DNA from: Flectonema sp. DT1601
Lineage: Eukaryota; Euglenozoa; Diplonemea; Diplonemida; Diplonemidae
DNA length: 64,000 nt
Direction of reading: 5' to 3'
Assembly (NCBI GenBank): GCA_964019425.1
Contig: OZ025782.1
Coordinates: forward strand, 186,001-250,000
Shown: positions 8,647 to 19,310 of the stretch, in pieces
Numbering within the stretch: position 1 is the stretch's first letter
How the letters are laid out: every line of letters begins with the position of its first letter
The notes under the pieces: model-generated
What the model was told of the DNA's origin: nothing
Database searches by the model: none
What the model saw: the letters and a program-made list of their open reading frames with translations, nothing else
Program-made: the position numbers and the translations under genes

Positions 8647-11361
8647 TTACAGTCTCCTGCTTTCAGGGTGTCTCCCTTCGAAGACTTGCACCACGGCAGC
8701 ATCAGTGGCTGACATTCTATTGGCTACAAAGTTCATTATTGACTCATACTGAGATGCTGTCGTTGATAATACGTTTCCAATATTTTCATCTATCTGTTTC
8801 TTAATGTCTGGCATGAATTCAGAACGGGAACTGCGAACGTCTTCACGGAGTTGTTGCAACTGACCAGTCATTTCAGGACATACCTCAGAGTTGATATATT
8901 CGAATAGTTCTCTGCTGATTTGTTGAAGCTTTTGATGGAATGAACTATCAAGTCTAAATTTATTGAAATTGTTAAAATATCTCCTTAAGAGATTCCGATT
9001 AGTAACAGTTGAGAGATGATTTGTAACACGTCGTCTTGATGTGCAGTTTGAAGAAAATTTCAAAAATGCTTTCCAATACCTGATTCTAACAATACGGTGA
9101 TGCCTTAACTTTAATAAATCACTACTCGAACACAATCGTGATCGCCGTTTTAATTTCACTCTAAACCTAATAAATTTTCCAAAATACTCCGATAACAGTA
9201 TTTTCTCATTCCCATTCCTCATTAGTCCAATACAGTTATTTCTATGTAAAAACCTCTTCCACTTTACATAACAATTCAACAACTTCATCTGCGTTATTTT
9301 CTGACAATGTCGTACAGCAGTCTCCCTGCGTTGATACCACGAATTATATTTAGTGTAGTAAATATTAGTAAGTTTCTTAGACGTATTAGTTTGTAATACC
9401 GACAGAAGTTGATTAAGAGATCTAACTCGCACCCTATTAGTTGACTGCATGCAAGTTAGTAGCATGTGTTCGAGGGATGCTATTTTTGATGACATTTGTT
9501 GAAATTCGTCGACGGGTCTACTTCCTGAATTCACATTCATCATTGACACGTTGCTTGATTCATTAGAAGCAACAACGTCTTTAAATAACACACTGTTACT
9601 TGATGCGCTGTGGAAGTGTGATATGTTTGATTGATTTCTTACACATTCTGTGTGTTTAACTTCATTCTGACTGTGAATTGATTCTGTAGGTTGCTGTGAT
9701 CTACTACAGTCATGAACACTGCTTACAATGGATGGAGGAGGAGCGTTGTCATCGCTTGTCGCAGAGCAAGATCGTTGATGATGAGATAATCCACTGACAC
9801 TACGTCTCGGAAGATCTACGTCAATATTATGATGGATTGTGCTTTGATTACTTACCTGACTACACACTGATTGATTTCTACCCTGATAGCTCATATCATC
9901 TTGAGTATGATTATGAGGTACAACAGAAGAATGATATTCCGATTCACTCACTCGACTACTTGTATGACTTCGATACTGTGATTGCTCTGACATACTCAAA
10001 GTATTCACAGATTGTTTAGTATTAATCTCATGAGATGGTTCTTTTCTAATACTCGATCCACAAGATTCATAAACAGAATGACTACGACTCGAAGGATTCG
10101 TAACACGTCGTCGATTGAACTGATTATTTGAAGTGATGTCGGTGATATAATTTTGTTCATCACCTGAATTCGATTCAAACGGACTTAGATCACGTTCAGG
10201 AGCTGTTTGTGAATTACTGTGATTGATCGTATTGTGAGGTTGTTGTTGTTGTTGTTGTTGATTTTCATTTTGTCGAAAGACGTTATTCACATTCGATAAA
10301 TTATTCTCTCTACGATATTGAACACCCTGAGGATGTGATTCTATCCTGACTTCATTGTGATGACCTTCTTGAGTAGAAAAATGTTGTTGTTGTTGAGTGT
10401 GACTAGCAGTTGTTCTTTGACTTCGATCATAACACCCATCAAGTCTATTCGACACCTGTAACTCTGATGATCGTCTACTGTGAGGATGAGCAGCCTGCTG
10501 TGACTCAACCATGTTTTGAGAATGCTTAAACTGAAGTTCTGATACTGCACTGATAGACTGCAGCATTGACTGTGATTGACATGAGTGTGGATGATGTTCA
10601 TTTTTTAAAGAACCAGCAGCAGTATTTCCATTAGTTCCAGGTAGCGCAGGGATCTCAATGGTACCTACTTGTGGATGCTGTATTGAAATAGAAGTATCAC
10701 GAACAGAAGTCATCTTCTCTCTTGGTAAAGCTGCCGGAGGCGACGTTGTATTTTTTAAAACTGATGATAGAGGTTCATGTGGAGGAGAGACTACCTCAGT
10801 GTGATAACTAACACTCATCGAAGTTACTTTTCCTTTTGTAGGGAACGTCGCAGCAACTGGTGTCGCCTTTCCCACATATTGAAGTCCCCGATGGTTACTC
10901 GGTGTAGTTGGTCTACGAATATAACTGTTTCTATCTGATTCTATGTTGGGGTTTCTTATTTGTTTAAATGCACTTCCTGATGGTTGAGGTGATCGCAATG
11001 TCTCGTATTGCATGGCAGCGAATTCATCAAAATCTATTGGATTTGGTCCAACTTTGAAGAAACTTTCATCACCGTCTTCTATTTCCCCTTCGATATTAAC
11101 AGGGTCTTCTTGTACTTCTAGTTGTGGACTCGGAAGCCTTTGTTCTGGTTGTGGACTAGGGAACCTTCGAACGAACTCAGCGTGTCTAGCAGGAGGCGTT
11201 TCAATTCCTCTGGTAATCAATCTCGAAGAGTTCTTTGGTGTGTGCAGTCCTCTGCTAGGAACAGTCTTCTTTCCAGTTGCCGCCCATATCCGAGAAGCTG
11301 ATATTCCAGCACCACGTGAAGGAGGAGTTGTGATGGCCTTCGTATCCTGAACCCATCTCAT
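8647..11361 (-). CDS. Low-complexity protein with Sfi1-like W/F repeats and C-terminal coiled coil
   Basis: This is 904 residues if started at the ATG at 11361 (MRWVQDTK). A CTACAG that could act as an acceptor lies 13 bases upstream. The N-terminal two thirds is disordered: Pro/Ser-rich to about residue 230, then rich in Gln, Asn, His and Ser to about 620 with a Gln run near 375. The region of about 640-790 holds spaced units of the type L-x(2)-(Y/C)-(F/Y/V)-x(2)-(W/F)-x-(R/K)-F, for example LLNCYVKWKRF, LLSEYFGKFIRF, IRYWKAFLKF and LLRRYFNNFNKF, separated by about 30 residues. Such spacing is seen in Sfi1 and other centrin-binding or basal-body proteins. The last 90 residues are predicted coiled coil. 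A centriole or cytoskeletal role is inference. No direct homologue is recognised. Confidence 0.7.
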   Translation of the reverse strand: MRWVQDTKAITTPPSRGAGISASRIWAATGKKTVPSRGLHTPKNSSRLITRGIETPPARHAEFVRRFPSPQPEQRLPSPQLEVQEDPVNIEGEIEDGDESFFKVGPNPIDFDEFAAMQYETLRSPQPSGSAFKQIRNPNIESDRNSYIRRPTTPSNHRGLQYVGKATPVAATFPTKGKVTSMSVSYHTEVVSPPHEPLSSVLKNTTSPPAALPREKMTSVRDTSISIQHPQVGTIEIPALPGTNGNTAAGSLKNEHHPHSCQSQSMLQSISAVSELQFKHSQNMVESQQAAHPHSRRSSELQVSNRLDGCYDRSQRTTASHTQQQQHFSTQEGHHNEVRIESHPQGVQYRRENNLSNVNNVFRQNENQQQQQQQPHNTINHSNSQTAPERDLSPFESNSGDEQNYITDITSNNQFNRRRVTNPSSRSHSVYESCGSSIRKEPSHEINTKQSVNTLSMSEQSQYRSHTSSRVSESEYHSSVVPHNHTQDDMSYQGRNQSVCSQVSNQSTIHHNIDVDLPRRSVSGLSHHQRSCSATSDDNAPPPSIVSSVHDCSRSQQPTESIHSQNEVKHTECVRNQSNISHFHSASSNSVLFKDVVASNESSNVSMMNVNSGSRPVDEFQQMSSKIASLEHMLLTCMQSTNRVRVRSLNQLLSVLQTNTSKKLTNIYYTKYNSWYQRRETAVRHCQKITQMKLLNCYVKWKRFLHRNNCIGLMRNGNEKILLSEYFGKFIRFRVKLKRRSRLCSSSDLLKLRHHRIVRIRYWKAFLKFSSNCTSRRRVTNHLSTVTNRNLLRRYFNNFNKFRLDSSFHQKLQQISRELFEYINSEVCPEMTGQLQQLREDVRSSRSEFMPDIKKQIDENIGNVLSTTASQYESIMNFVANRMSATDAAVVQVFEGRHPESRRL

Positions 11362-11654
11362 AATCGAATACGACCTGTAGAATATAAACAAACTTAACCA
11401 ATACGATTGTGACTAACAGATTAATTATATTATTATCTTGTTTTGCTGTAAAGTAAATATCAATTACAGAAAAGTGAATACAAATCTACTCTACTAAAAG
11501 AACTCTATAAGATACAAAGGCTACACGTGTTGATAACCTTCAGTCAGAATACAACACACTCAGATCTACCTGAGTGTAGGTGTGTACTTCCTCATGAGGA
11601 AGACATTAAAATATTTCACATTCAATTGCTGTCGTCGTAGGGGACAATTTGTCG

Positions 11655-13139
11655 TCAGGTAGTAGTAAACCTCCTGGTGTAACCTCCAGGAGTCATTAAT
11701 AATGCGGGGAGTGACTTCAGAGGATCAAGACCACCATGTGAAATTGGCATCTTCTGTGAACTCCATGAAGGCAACTCAGCTGTTCGATGTTTTGTCAGCT
11801 GTCGTGGGATTGCACCAATCGGTCGAGAGAGGAGTTCTATTCGAGTAGAGTTTTTCAATTCCTGTTTTCGAGTATTCGCTAAGTCAAAATTCTTGTTGTG
11901 GTGAGGACGACCAGTAGAAGTACAAAAAGGATGAGTATCCTTATGAACTCCACAATCTGAACATTTATCGGAATGGTTTTCACGTATTCTTTTTTCATCA
12001 TAGAAAGACACCTCATGTACTTCCCCACTAACACTACAAAACGGAAGTCTATCTCCATTTTCTACTGTTAGAGGAAGACTGCAGTCTGGACAAGTTTTAG
12101 CAGAGGGTTTAAAGGCACAGCTCGTTGGCATATTTAATTCTTTCGCAACCTTTGATATGATGGTGTCAACGTCATGGTCGATAGAGAAACTACCGTAAAC
12201 ACTTTTAGGAATTTCTAATTTGCTGGAATTACCGTCGATCAAATCCATTAGAGCTGTCCTTTTAACAGTTTGATCAACAACGTTGGATTCTGTTGGTAAA
12301 AAAGGAATCTCAGTCGGATTGAAAAGCTTCGGTAACAGGTCTTGTCGATAACTAGAAAACAATTTTATAATATTATCAACAAAGACATCGTTTCCACGTC
12401 TACTCAGTTGTAGTTTGTCATTAGTAGTTAAGACGTATTTAGTTCCACCACAAAATAAATTCGTTGAATTTTGATGTTTCCAAATTAAATTCAACTGATC
12501 AATAAAATAAACAGGAGAGTGAACTCCTCCGCTATCCCTCTGTGCCGCAGCTATACCGCTGGCAGCAGATGAAAGAGCGAGTTGATGCTCAAATACATCC
12601 CCGAGAGGCTGTAATGACATTGGAGTAGACGACATCACAACAACAGGAGGAGCTTTACCATCGTCTGCGAAGTAATAATGTCTGGGATCTTGAACTATCT
12701 TCGTAGCGTTAACTGTCGTATCGATCAAATCAGCTAACGAGAGACAGTAATTGTTTATAATTGTGTTTTTGATTGTGTCGTCAGTTCCAGTTATGATTAG
12801 CACACATCTGAGTTGAGCAGTTGGTCCGTGTTCTTCATATATCCGCTGTTTTGCTTGTCGTGCTATCTGTGGCATTGACAGACCTGTCGTGTCCCATGTG
12901 ATTATGTTTAATGAATTTCGATAGATTTGATTGAGAGTACAAAGCCATCCCCCTTCTTGGTGATCCATTGCTGATTCAATACCATCACCACAAATAACTA
13001 ACATACTACCTCTCTGTGGTTGTGTTGGTATGATTGGTGATGGAACGACACTCAGTTCTTGATGACGGCTTTCATCATTCACATTAACAACGTCTGACAA
13101 CAATTGTTGGATTGTTGAAGGGAGGTCGTCATTATTCAT
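11655..13139 (-). CDS. SGNH-hydrolase-fold pseudoenzyme with two C-terminal Cys/His motifs
   Basis: This is a 494-residue single-exon protein. Residues about 45-290 follow the block order of IAH1-type GDSL/SGNH esterases: block I LVICGDGIESAMDHQEGGW, a block III-like IITGTDDTIKN, and a block V-like NDKLQLSRRGND before a final helix. The catalytic positions are changed: GDS has become GDG (nucleophile Ser lost), GxND has become GTDD (oxyanion Asn lost) and the DGLHLS His has become Gln. Residues about 345-430 hold two related units of the form C-P/S-D-C, spacer, PFC, S/T-G, H (CPDCSLPL to FCSVSGEVH, and CSDCGVHKD to FCTSTGRPH), likely zinc-binding. The loss of catalysis is inferred from these substitutions. 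The protein may serve as a binding scaffold. The fold assignment is by motif only. Confidence 0.7.
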   Translation of the reverse strand: MNNDDLPSTIQQLLSDVVNVNDESRHQELSVVPSPIIPTQPQRGSMLVICGDGIESAMDHQEGGWLCTLNQIYRNSLNIITWDTTGLSMPQIARQAKQRIYEEHGPTAQLRCVLIITGTDDTIKNTIINNYCLSLADLIDTTVNATKIVQDPRHYYFADDGKAPPVVVMSSTPMSLQPLGDVFEHQLALSSAASGIAAAQRDSGGVHSPVYFIDQLNLIWKHQNSTNLFCGGTKYVLTTNDKLQLSRRGNDVFVDNIIKLFSSYRQDLLPKLFNPTEIPFLPTESNVVDQTVKRTALMDLIDGNSSKLEIPKSVYGSFSIDHDVDTIISKVAKELNMPTSCAFKPSAKTCPDCSLPLTVENGDRLPFCSVSGEVHEVSFYDEKRIRENHSDKCSDCGVHKDTHPFCTSTGRPHHNKNFDLANTRKQELKNSTRIELLSRPIGAIPRQLTKHRTAELPSWSSQKMPISHGGLDPLKSLPALLMTPGGYTRRFTTT

Positions 13140-13200
13140 GTTGTTGTTTTTATTATACTTTTTTAAATAAAATAATTGTTGTGAGAGATTACAAAAAAAA

Positions 13201-13233
<33 letters not shown>

Positions 13234-14370
13234 CGTTTTTGTCATGAAGAACGACCCTTTTGTGTTTTTTGATAAAAGTGACTCACCATCACCTTTCAAA
13301 ATTCGCGTTATTGTGACAAAAAAAAAGAAACAAAACTCCGCAAAAAAAAAAAAAAAAAAAGAATCAAATACAACCAACGGAAAGGAAATTCTTTTTTTTT
13401 TCTCGAATGTTTTTTTTTTTTTTTTTTTATATTCCAGTGGATGTTTGTGTATAGATCCTCACTGCTTTGAGGTAATGGACAGAAAAGGACAACAATGACA
13501 GCAAATAAAAAAAATTATAAAAAAAAAATAAAAAAAAAACGGAAAAAAAAATTGGGTATACGAAAGACTACTTCTTCTTCTCTCTTTCTCTCCCTCCTTC
13601 CTTATTTTCTGTTGTTTGCTTGCATACGCTAAAAAGTGATCAACAGACCTTGTGGACCGCAGAGGACCACATGCGCTGCGAACATTCAAAAACAGGAAGA
13701 GAAGAGAGAGAAAAAAAGATGCAAATATAAACTACCAGAAGACGCAATGCTGCTGACAATTGGCTCAAACAAAAAAAAAAATTCGACACGTTTTCGTCCG
13801 ATTATGTGTCAATGGTCAGCTGGATCACTGCTACTCTGGTGGTCTTGTTCTCCTTTGATATTTGCTTAAGAGTCGACGAAAAATGAGAGAAACAAAAACG
13901 ATTCCCCCTCATCTTCCCCTTCCGAATGTTAAAACCTAATAAAAGGGAAAAAAAACTCTCCTCTTTTTCAGTCTTGCTTTCTTTTTCTTTTTTTTTCGGG
14001 AAGATAAAATGGTCTTTCGTCACTTAGTATCACACAGAAAAGATTAGCATAATCTCTACTGACTCTGATCGTTGTTTCGACTTGCAGGATTTTTTTTTTT
14101 TTTCGGTTGCGCACAAAACAAAAACTAAGTGTGAGAATTATTTAGTGAGGTGCCGATTCTTTTTTTTTTTTTTTTTGATCATTTCTACCGTAATTTGAGC
14201 TTCTTTCGGTTAACTAAGGCAAAAAAAAAAAAAAAAAAAAAAAGAAACTTAGAACGAATAACATGCTTTTATATTAACGTATGAAACATCTTTTTTTTTT
14301 TTTTTTTTCATTTTCTTTTTTTTTCTTTACATGTGTCGGTCATGAGCAAAGCGTCACAACACCGTATCGA
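13140..14370. other. Gene-poor spacer with many homopolymer tracts
   Basis: This 1.2 kb gap contains at least eight runs of 14 or more A or T (for example 13207-13233, 13345-13361, 14160-14176, 14220-14243 and 14290-14308). One copy of the dispersed GGTTGCGCAC repeat lies at 14104-14160. Short open frames here are translations of the homopolymers and I do not accept them. Confidence 0.6.
14104..14160 (+). repeat. Dispersed repeat A (GGTTGCGCAC core), copy 1
   Basis: The block begins CGGTTGCGCACAAAACAAAA, passes through AGTGTGAG and ends GTGCCGATTC, followed at once by a T-run. It matches copies at 27309-27375 and 58093-58160 (plus) and 39599-39654 (inverted). Copies 1 and 3 share AATTATTTAGTGAGGTGCCGATTC exactly in parts, while copies 2 and 4 share a longer upstream flank. 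Confidence 0.8.
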
Positions 14371-14586
14371 CTAGAATTTGTTACGTGATCGCATTAGTAT
14401 AAACAAAGCAATTATCATCGTACAAAAAAAAATGATGGGACAGACGAAAAGAAAGGAATAGGACCATGCACTCCACTTTTGATGCTTATGACACTTGGGA
14501 GTATAACGTCTCTTTTTTTTGAACATAATTTTTAAGCAACGATCAACAAAGCAAATAAGTCTCTTCGAATGATCCCAAAGCGACAT
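14371..14586 (-). CDS. Possible small tail-anchored membrane protein
   Basis: This is 71 residues from the ATG at 14586. It has a short N-terminal part, a basic stretch (FKKKRR, residues about 24-29), and one strongly hydrophobic segment close to the C-terminus (about residues 45-64) followed by MRSRNKF. This layout fits a tail-anchored protein. A pyrimidine-rich TTCTTCAG on the coding strand lies about 40 bases upstream of the ATG. No family is recognised, and it could instead be 3' UTR of the glutamate receptor transcript. Confidence 0.35.
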   Translation of the reverse strand: MSLWDHSKRLICFVDRCLKIMFKKKRRYTPKCHKHQKWSAWSYSFLFVCPIIFFCTMIIALFILMRSRNKF

Positions 14587-14670
14587 TACTAATGTAGACA
14601 AACTACTCTAAACTAACTAGTGACTGAAGAACAGTAGTGAGTATGTTGGAAACAACAACCACAAATAAAA

Positions 14671-17600
14671 CTATCTCACTGCTCCATCGATTTCCGATTC
14701 AGTTTCAGTTCGGCTATTGCTAGCTGACGGTCTCTCTCTGTCAGAACAAGATGACGATGATTTTTGTAATTCCCTTTCTATTCTCTCTGTTAAAGAACCT
14801 CCTTGAGGAGATGTTAGAGATGGGACTTGAGAGTTACCTGAATTCGGAGAATGTGTTGGGGTTTGTTTAACAGTACTATCCAACTCTGTGGCTGTTTCAT
14901 TATCTCTCTCATCATCGACTTTGATGGGAGCAGGTGACCAAGGCGACTGTGGTTTCTGCATTGAACCAGAACCAACTGTTGATCTCTTTGATGACACTTC
15001 TCTATCTGTAACATACGTACTCGTGAGACTGACATCACTTCCTGAAGTAGAGCAACGTCTGTGAATGCTGTTTTTAACAACAGATTCTTCATCTGAAAGA
15101 CCTGACATAAAATCTAAACTAATCAAATCGATAAATTCTCTCAAACTGTAGATAATATCATCCTGATCTTCACACGAAGTCACATCCACTCCGATAGCTT
15201 CAGCAGCAATAATCAGTTGAATCAGTCCAACGTGTGTAAAGAAAGATGCTCCGTCCATGTAACTTGTTATTTTATTAGCTAGTTCATCGCATAATTCACC
15301 TTTTATTTGGTAGTGGCTTGGATTTGGTAGTATCGAACTTGCAATCGCAGCAACATCAACTAGCGGAAGTGAATTAAAGTATTTACCCCACGTTGTTCTG
15401 GTTAATTCTCGATCTTCATCTCGAGATAACCAGAATTCTTTTATTAATCGAAGTGATCTCATGAGCATGGCGCAACCAAATATGGTTCCGAAGACGATCA
15501 GTGGCCCCCACATACTTTCTATTGACATTCCGTTTGTTAGTTCTTCATCCTCAACGACTTGTGTTACTCCACAATCAGGTGAAATCGCATGGACGTGTTT
15601 TGTTCTTAAGTTATCAATAATTCTGTGTTTTTTTTTTTTTTTTTTAAAAGTATTATTTAAATATTATATAAATAAAAAACAGAACAGTAGAATTATTAAA
15701 ACACACACACCTATCATTCAACAAGGTCATCGTTCCGTACGAGATAGCATCAACAAAACGACTTTCATAAGGAAGAGCAAAAGCTTTAAATAATTGTAAT
15801 TCACTGATGTCTGGACCTCTCAATTCAATTTCACAATCGGTTTGAAAAGGGAAGTAGAGCGTTGATGCTAAAGCAGCATCGATATTTTTTGCTTTGAGTT
15901 GAGATATGGCATCTGAATCGTTCGCGTAAGTCGTATAACCGGTCATTCGTAGACTAGGACCTGTCAAGATCGATTCCGTCGCAGACCCTTTAGGGACTCC
16001 TAATTTTGACATTCCTATCTTTCCAGTTTGAAAATCCTCAAAAGAATCAACTGGATACACTGAACTCCTCCTAGTTAAAAACGTCGTCAGCTCTGCAGTA
16101 TAAGAAGCTGTAAACACAATTGCAAAAAAAAACAAACCCGCCACCAACAATCTCCCAGAATGGGTTACCGGAGCGTTCTCATTAACCATAAAGAAAGATG
16201 TGAATGATAAGTATGAGACTGCTAAGAATCCTTCAAATCCACGGGGGATTAACTCATTTCGACCTGCTTCAAGACACCACAAACCAATTCCAGACATGAT
16301 AATTACAAATAAGGCTGCTAAGTATACTTCAGTTTGCATTGGAGTTAGAAATCTCCAGAGATCTACTCTGTCTGATGTTGGACGTTTTATCATTAGTCGT
16401 TTTGTATCAGTGGTCCAGGGTTGGGAAAATTTCAACAATCGTTGCCTGTCTGGAGTAATCGTTAAAGCAACCGCGAATATATCAAACTCACCATCGCCAA
16501 CTTGTTGTAATGTGTATCCATCTACGCAGTTCTTGTGATCACATTGATAACAAGAAATAAATGGACTATACGTAAATCCATAATTAGAACTAAGCGTGTC
16601 AACAATATCCCATAAAATACCCTTACCAACGCCAGATGATGTTCCGTAAGAAAGTCCATCATCTCGACAAGGAAAGATTATTTTTAAATGTTGGTTTCGT
16701 AGAACATCAGTCGGAGTTGGTCTCGAACCTCCAGGCCATTGAATACGTTCTGAGTCAACCCAAAGATCACTGCTAAAATTATAACCGCCGATGACGTTCC
16801 ATTGTGATGCTCCTCCGAACTGCTGTAAGTTCAATAAATCATAGTGTGATCCGACAAGAAACTCACTATCTAGTAACCTATCTAGTTCAGGAATGATATT
16901 CGCCAAACTGTAATCCCATTTCTTGGTAAAGACATCATGACATAAATTATTTTGATACGGATTCGTATGTCCTTGCGACGCATCCAGAGATTTCAACAAC
17001 AACGTCATCGACGAGAATGCCGCAATATAACTCGGGTTATCCTTATACGTTTGATACTCTGGCGTTGATATTAAATCAGGAGGAGTATACACTCTTGGAT
17101 AGAGTGAGAATATACCTTGAATATCATTATTTGAGGCCTTAAGAGTGGTGAACGATGATGGATTATCAAGCGGTAATCCTTCTGACGCAAACCAAACAGC
17201 TCCACGCCCGATGAGAGGAGGCTTAATACTTGAAGCAGCTGTCAATACCTGAACAGCTAACGCACCTGTTCCTAAAATGATATAAACTTGTGCCATGGAG
17301 CGCTTTGATGCATCTTCTAGTGTAGCAGTAACATTCAGCTGAAGAGGTATCGTTGTCACTTCCAAACCAGCTTTATAACCCTGTGAAATCATAGCTTCAA
17401 CAAGAGACAAACCGTTGTCTTGTTGCTCGTAGAAAGCCGTTGCCTTGTTCCATCCGAGTTTTACAATGAATTTTGATATTGCCTCAGCTTGATTCAAGTC
17501 TGTCAAAACAGTCCTTCTCAACGTTGAGTACAATAATGAGGTTGCAATGTCAGAAGCGCTTGCACCTGTCATCATGGGTATACCGTGAATGCTTGCTAAC

Positions 17601-17887
17601 CATCCGGCTAATTTTACTTCTTGCATACTATCAGGACCTATGATCCCAACGACATCTCCTTGAACTATTTCAGAACAAATTGCCTCAGCTGTACTAACTG
17701 TCGCTGAAGGTTTTCGTATTACGGGAGTCCAGGTAGAACTCTTTCCGAATTCTCTAACTGCAACATCTACGGCTGCGGATTTGTCTCCGTTCCAAAAACT
17801 TATAATCTTTTGTCCCGTAACATTATTAACAAAGCATATCAATAGTAGATACAACAGTAATGGGAAGGTAAAGTACTGGCGTCGCAT
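14671..17887 (-). CDS. Ionotropic glutamate receptor-like ligand-gated channel (2 exons)
   Basis: Exons are 17887-15711 and 15622-14671, with an 88-nt GTGTGT...CACAG intron. The splice keeps frame and gives 1042 residues. The order is: signal peptide (1-25); amino-terminal periplasmic-binding-like domain (about 26-370); S1 ligand-binding half with LTITPDRQRLLKFSQPW, where the conserved Arg binds ligand carboxylate in this family; M1 (about 510-530); re-entrant M2; M3 ending in SYTAELTTFLT, the family gating motif; and S2 with GVPKGSATES. The fourth membrane helix (WGPLIVFGTIFGCAMLM) lies in exon 2, followed by a cytoplasmic tail of about 270 residues rich in Ser and Thr. Products are tetrameric cation channels in the plasma or organelle membrane. 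The natural ligand cannot be read from sequence. The start is the ATG before the signal peptide. Confidence 0.93.
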
Positions 17888-18352
17888 CTTTATACATATG
17901 ACTTTGGTACAGAGATAGGACCTGTTTCAGTAATATAAAATGAAAAAAAACAGAAATTTTATCCCAACAAGAATCACACGTCAAATGGGCATAATGATTG
18001 GCTGTGTTTTTAAAAAAAAAAAAAAACATTTACAACTCTCGTGATGCTCTGTAATCAAGTAAAGACACACTTACACTAACTAATAGTCGTGGATTAGTTT
18101 GTTCTGTTTCTTTTTAGTGTCTTTTCTTTTTCCATCAGTTTTTTTTTTTTTTTTTTTTTTTTCCTATTTTTTTTTATTTGATTGTCAGCGAAATACCTGC
18201 CAATAGTAAGCAGGTATTACGTCGTTATCACCTTACTCATTATCATTGTAAGGAAATAAACAAGGGTAAGTAAGTTAAAAAAAAAAAAAAAAAAAACGAA
18301 AAAGCTAAATACATTTGCCCTGCTGCTGCTCCAATCATTTAATTAAGAAGGG

Positions 18353-18993
18353 TCATAGAAGTTCACCACAAGCAGCTTGAAATGATTTGTCAGGAAGTCC
18401 GATCCTGCAAGTCAGTTTTTAAGATATGAGCGAAATGCTTAAGCTAAAATCAGTCGAAACAAGAATCCAAAGCTTAAGCGGCAACAGAATCTGCGGAAGG
18501 GAAGGGGAATGAAATAGAACTTCTTACTTGGTTTTGAGCTCTCTCTTTTGAGCCTCACGAGCCTCGAATAGCTGATCATGGAGATCAAGTAGTCGATGCA
18601 TGATGAAGAACATACCAATACCAAATGTTGTGATGTATGAGTTACGCTGATCACGAAAGTGCTTTGTTCTCGCATGAGGACTATCGCCATCCATAGGATT
18701 ATTAAGACTGTTTATAGACGTGTAACAGTAGTAAGAATTTAATAACAATAACACAGCACAGATATGCCTCAAATACGGATACCCATTCCACAACGCTCGC
18801 AATCCACCAACAACTTTTCCTCTAACATAGTTTGAAGGCATTGGTAGGATAAGCAAGCTCACAACAATACATTCGGTTACTCTGTTTTTTATTATTATTA
18901 TTTATTTTTTTTTGTTCAAAAAAAAATCAGTTTTTTCATAATAGCAATGATTACATACAGAAACAGGTAAACAACCAACCATCCTGGGTCCAT
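18353..18993 (-). CDS. BAP31/BAP29-family endoplasmic reticulum protein (3 exons)
   Basis: Proposed exons are 18993-18959 (35 nt), 18881-18528 and 18404-18353. Introns are 77 nt (GTATGT...CAG) and 123 nt (GTAAGA...GCAG), giving a 146-residue product in frame throughout. The joined N-terminus (MDPGWLVVYLF, then L-VTECIVVSLLILPMP) matches the first membrane helix of BAP31. The segment KHFRDQRNSYITTFGIGM matches the family signature (K-x-F-R-x-Q-R-N-x-Y-I). Three membrane helices are seen. BAP31 proteins are ER cargo receptors and quality-control factors. This one is much shorter than animal BAP31 (about 246 residues) and lacks the long C-terminal coiled coil. If the last intron is retained, the protein stops after KRELKTK. 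The short first exon is confident and the last exon less so. Confidence 0.8.
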
Positions 18994-19310
18994 GGTGTGA
19001 GTGTTGTGGGAGAGTTACAAACAAGCTGAAAGGTAATTAAAAAATAATGACTTAACACGAACCTGACCAATTACATTATTACAGCCATGAAGATCTTTTT
19101 ATTCTCCGAAGCGTTACTAAGCGTTGCTATTAATAAATGCGATTAATGAATAGCTTTCGTTTTCAATTTTGAAAAAAAAAAAAAAAAAAAGTTAAGTCAA
19201 GCAATGTGGAATGCTTATGGAGATTATTTTCTTTTTTTTTTGTCTCTATAGTAGAGTCTACAGGATTTAGAAAAAAAAAAAGATGGAGACTGAAACAAAA
19301 GAACTGACAC

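Noticed and set aside
14036-14062. CAGAAAAGATTAGCATAATCTC resembles the U6 snRNA core in its first 16 bases
   Set aside because: The match stops before the essential GGCCCCTGC region and no U6 stem or 3' T-run follows. Chance similarity.
18491-18527. A 37-nt GTAAGA...CCGCAG intron at the end of BAP31
   Set aside because: It is shorter than every other intron here. The 123-nt alternative to 18405 keeps frame and has a normal size.
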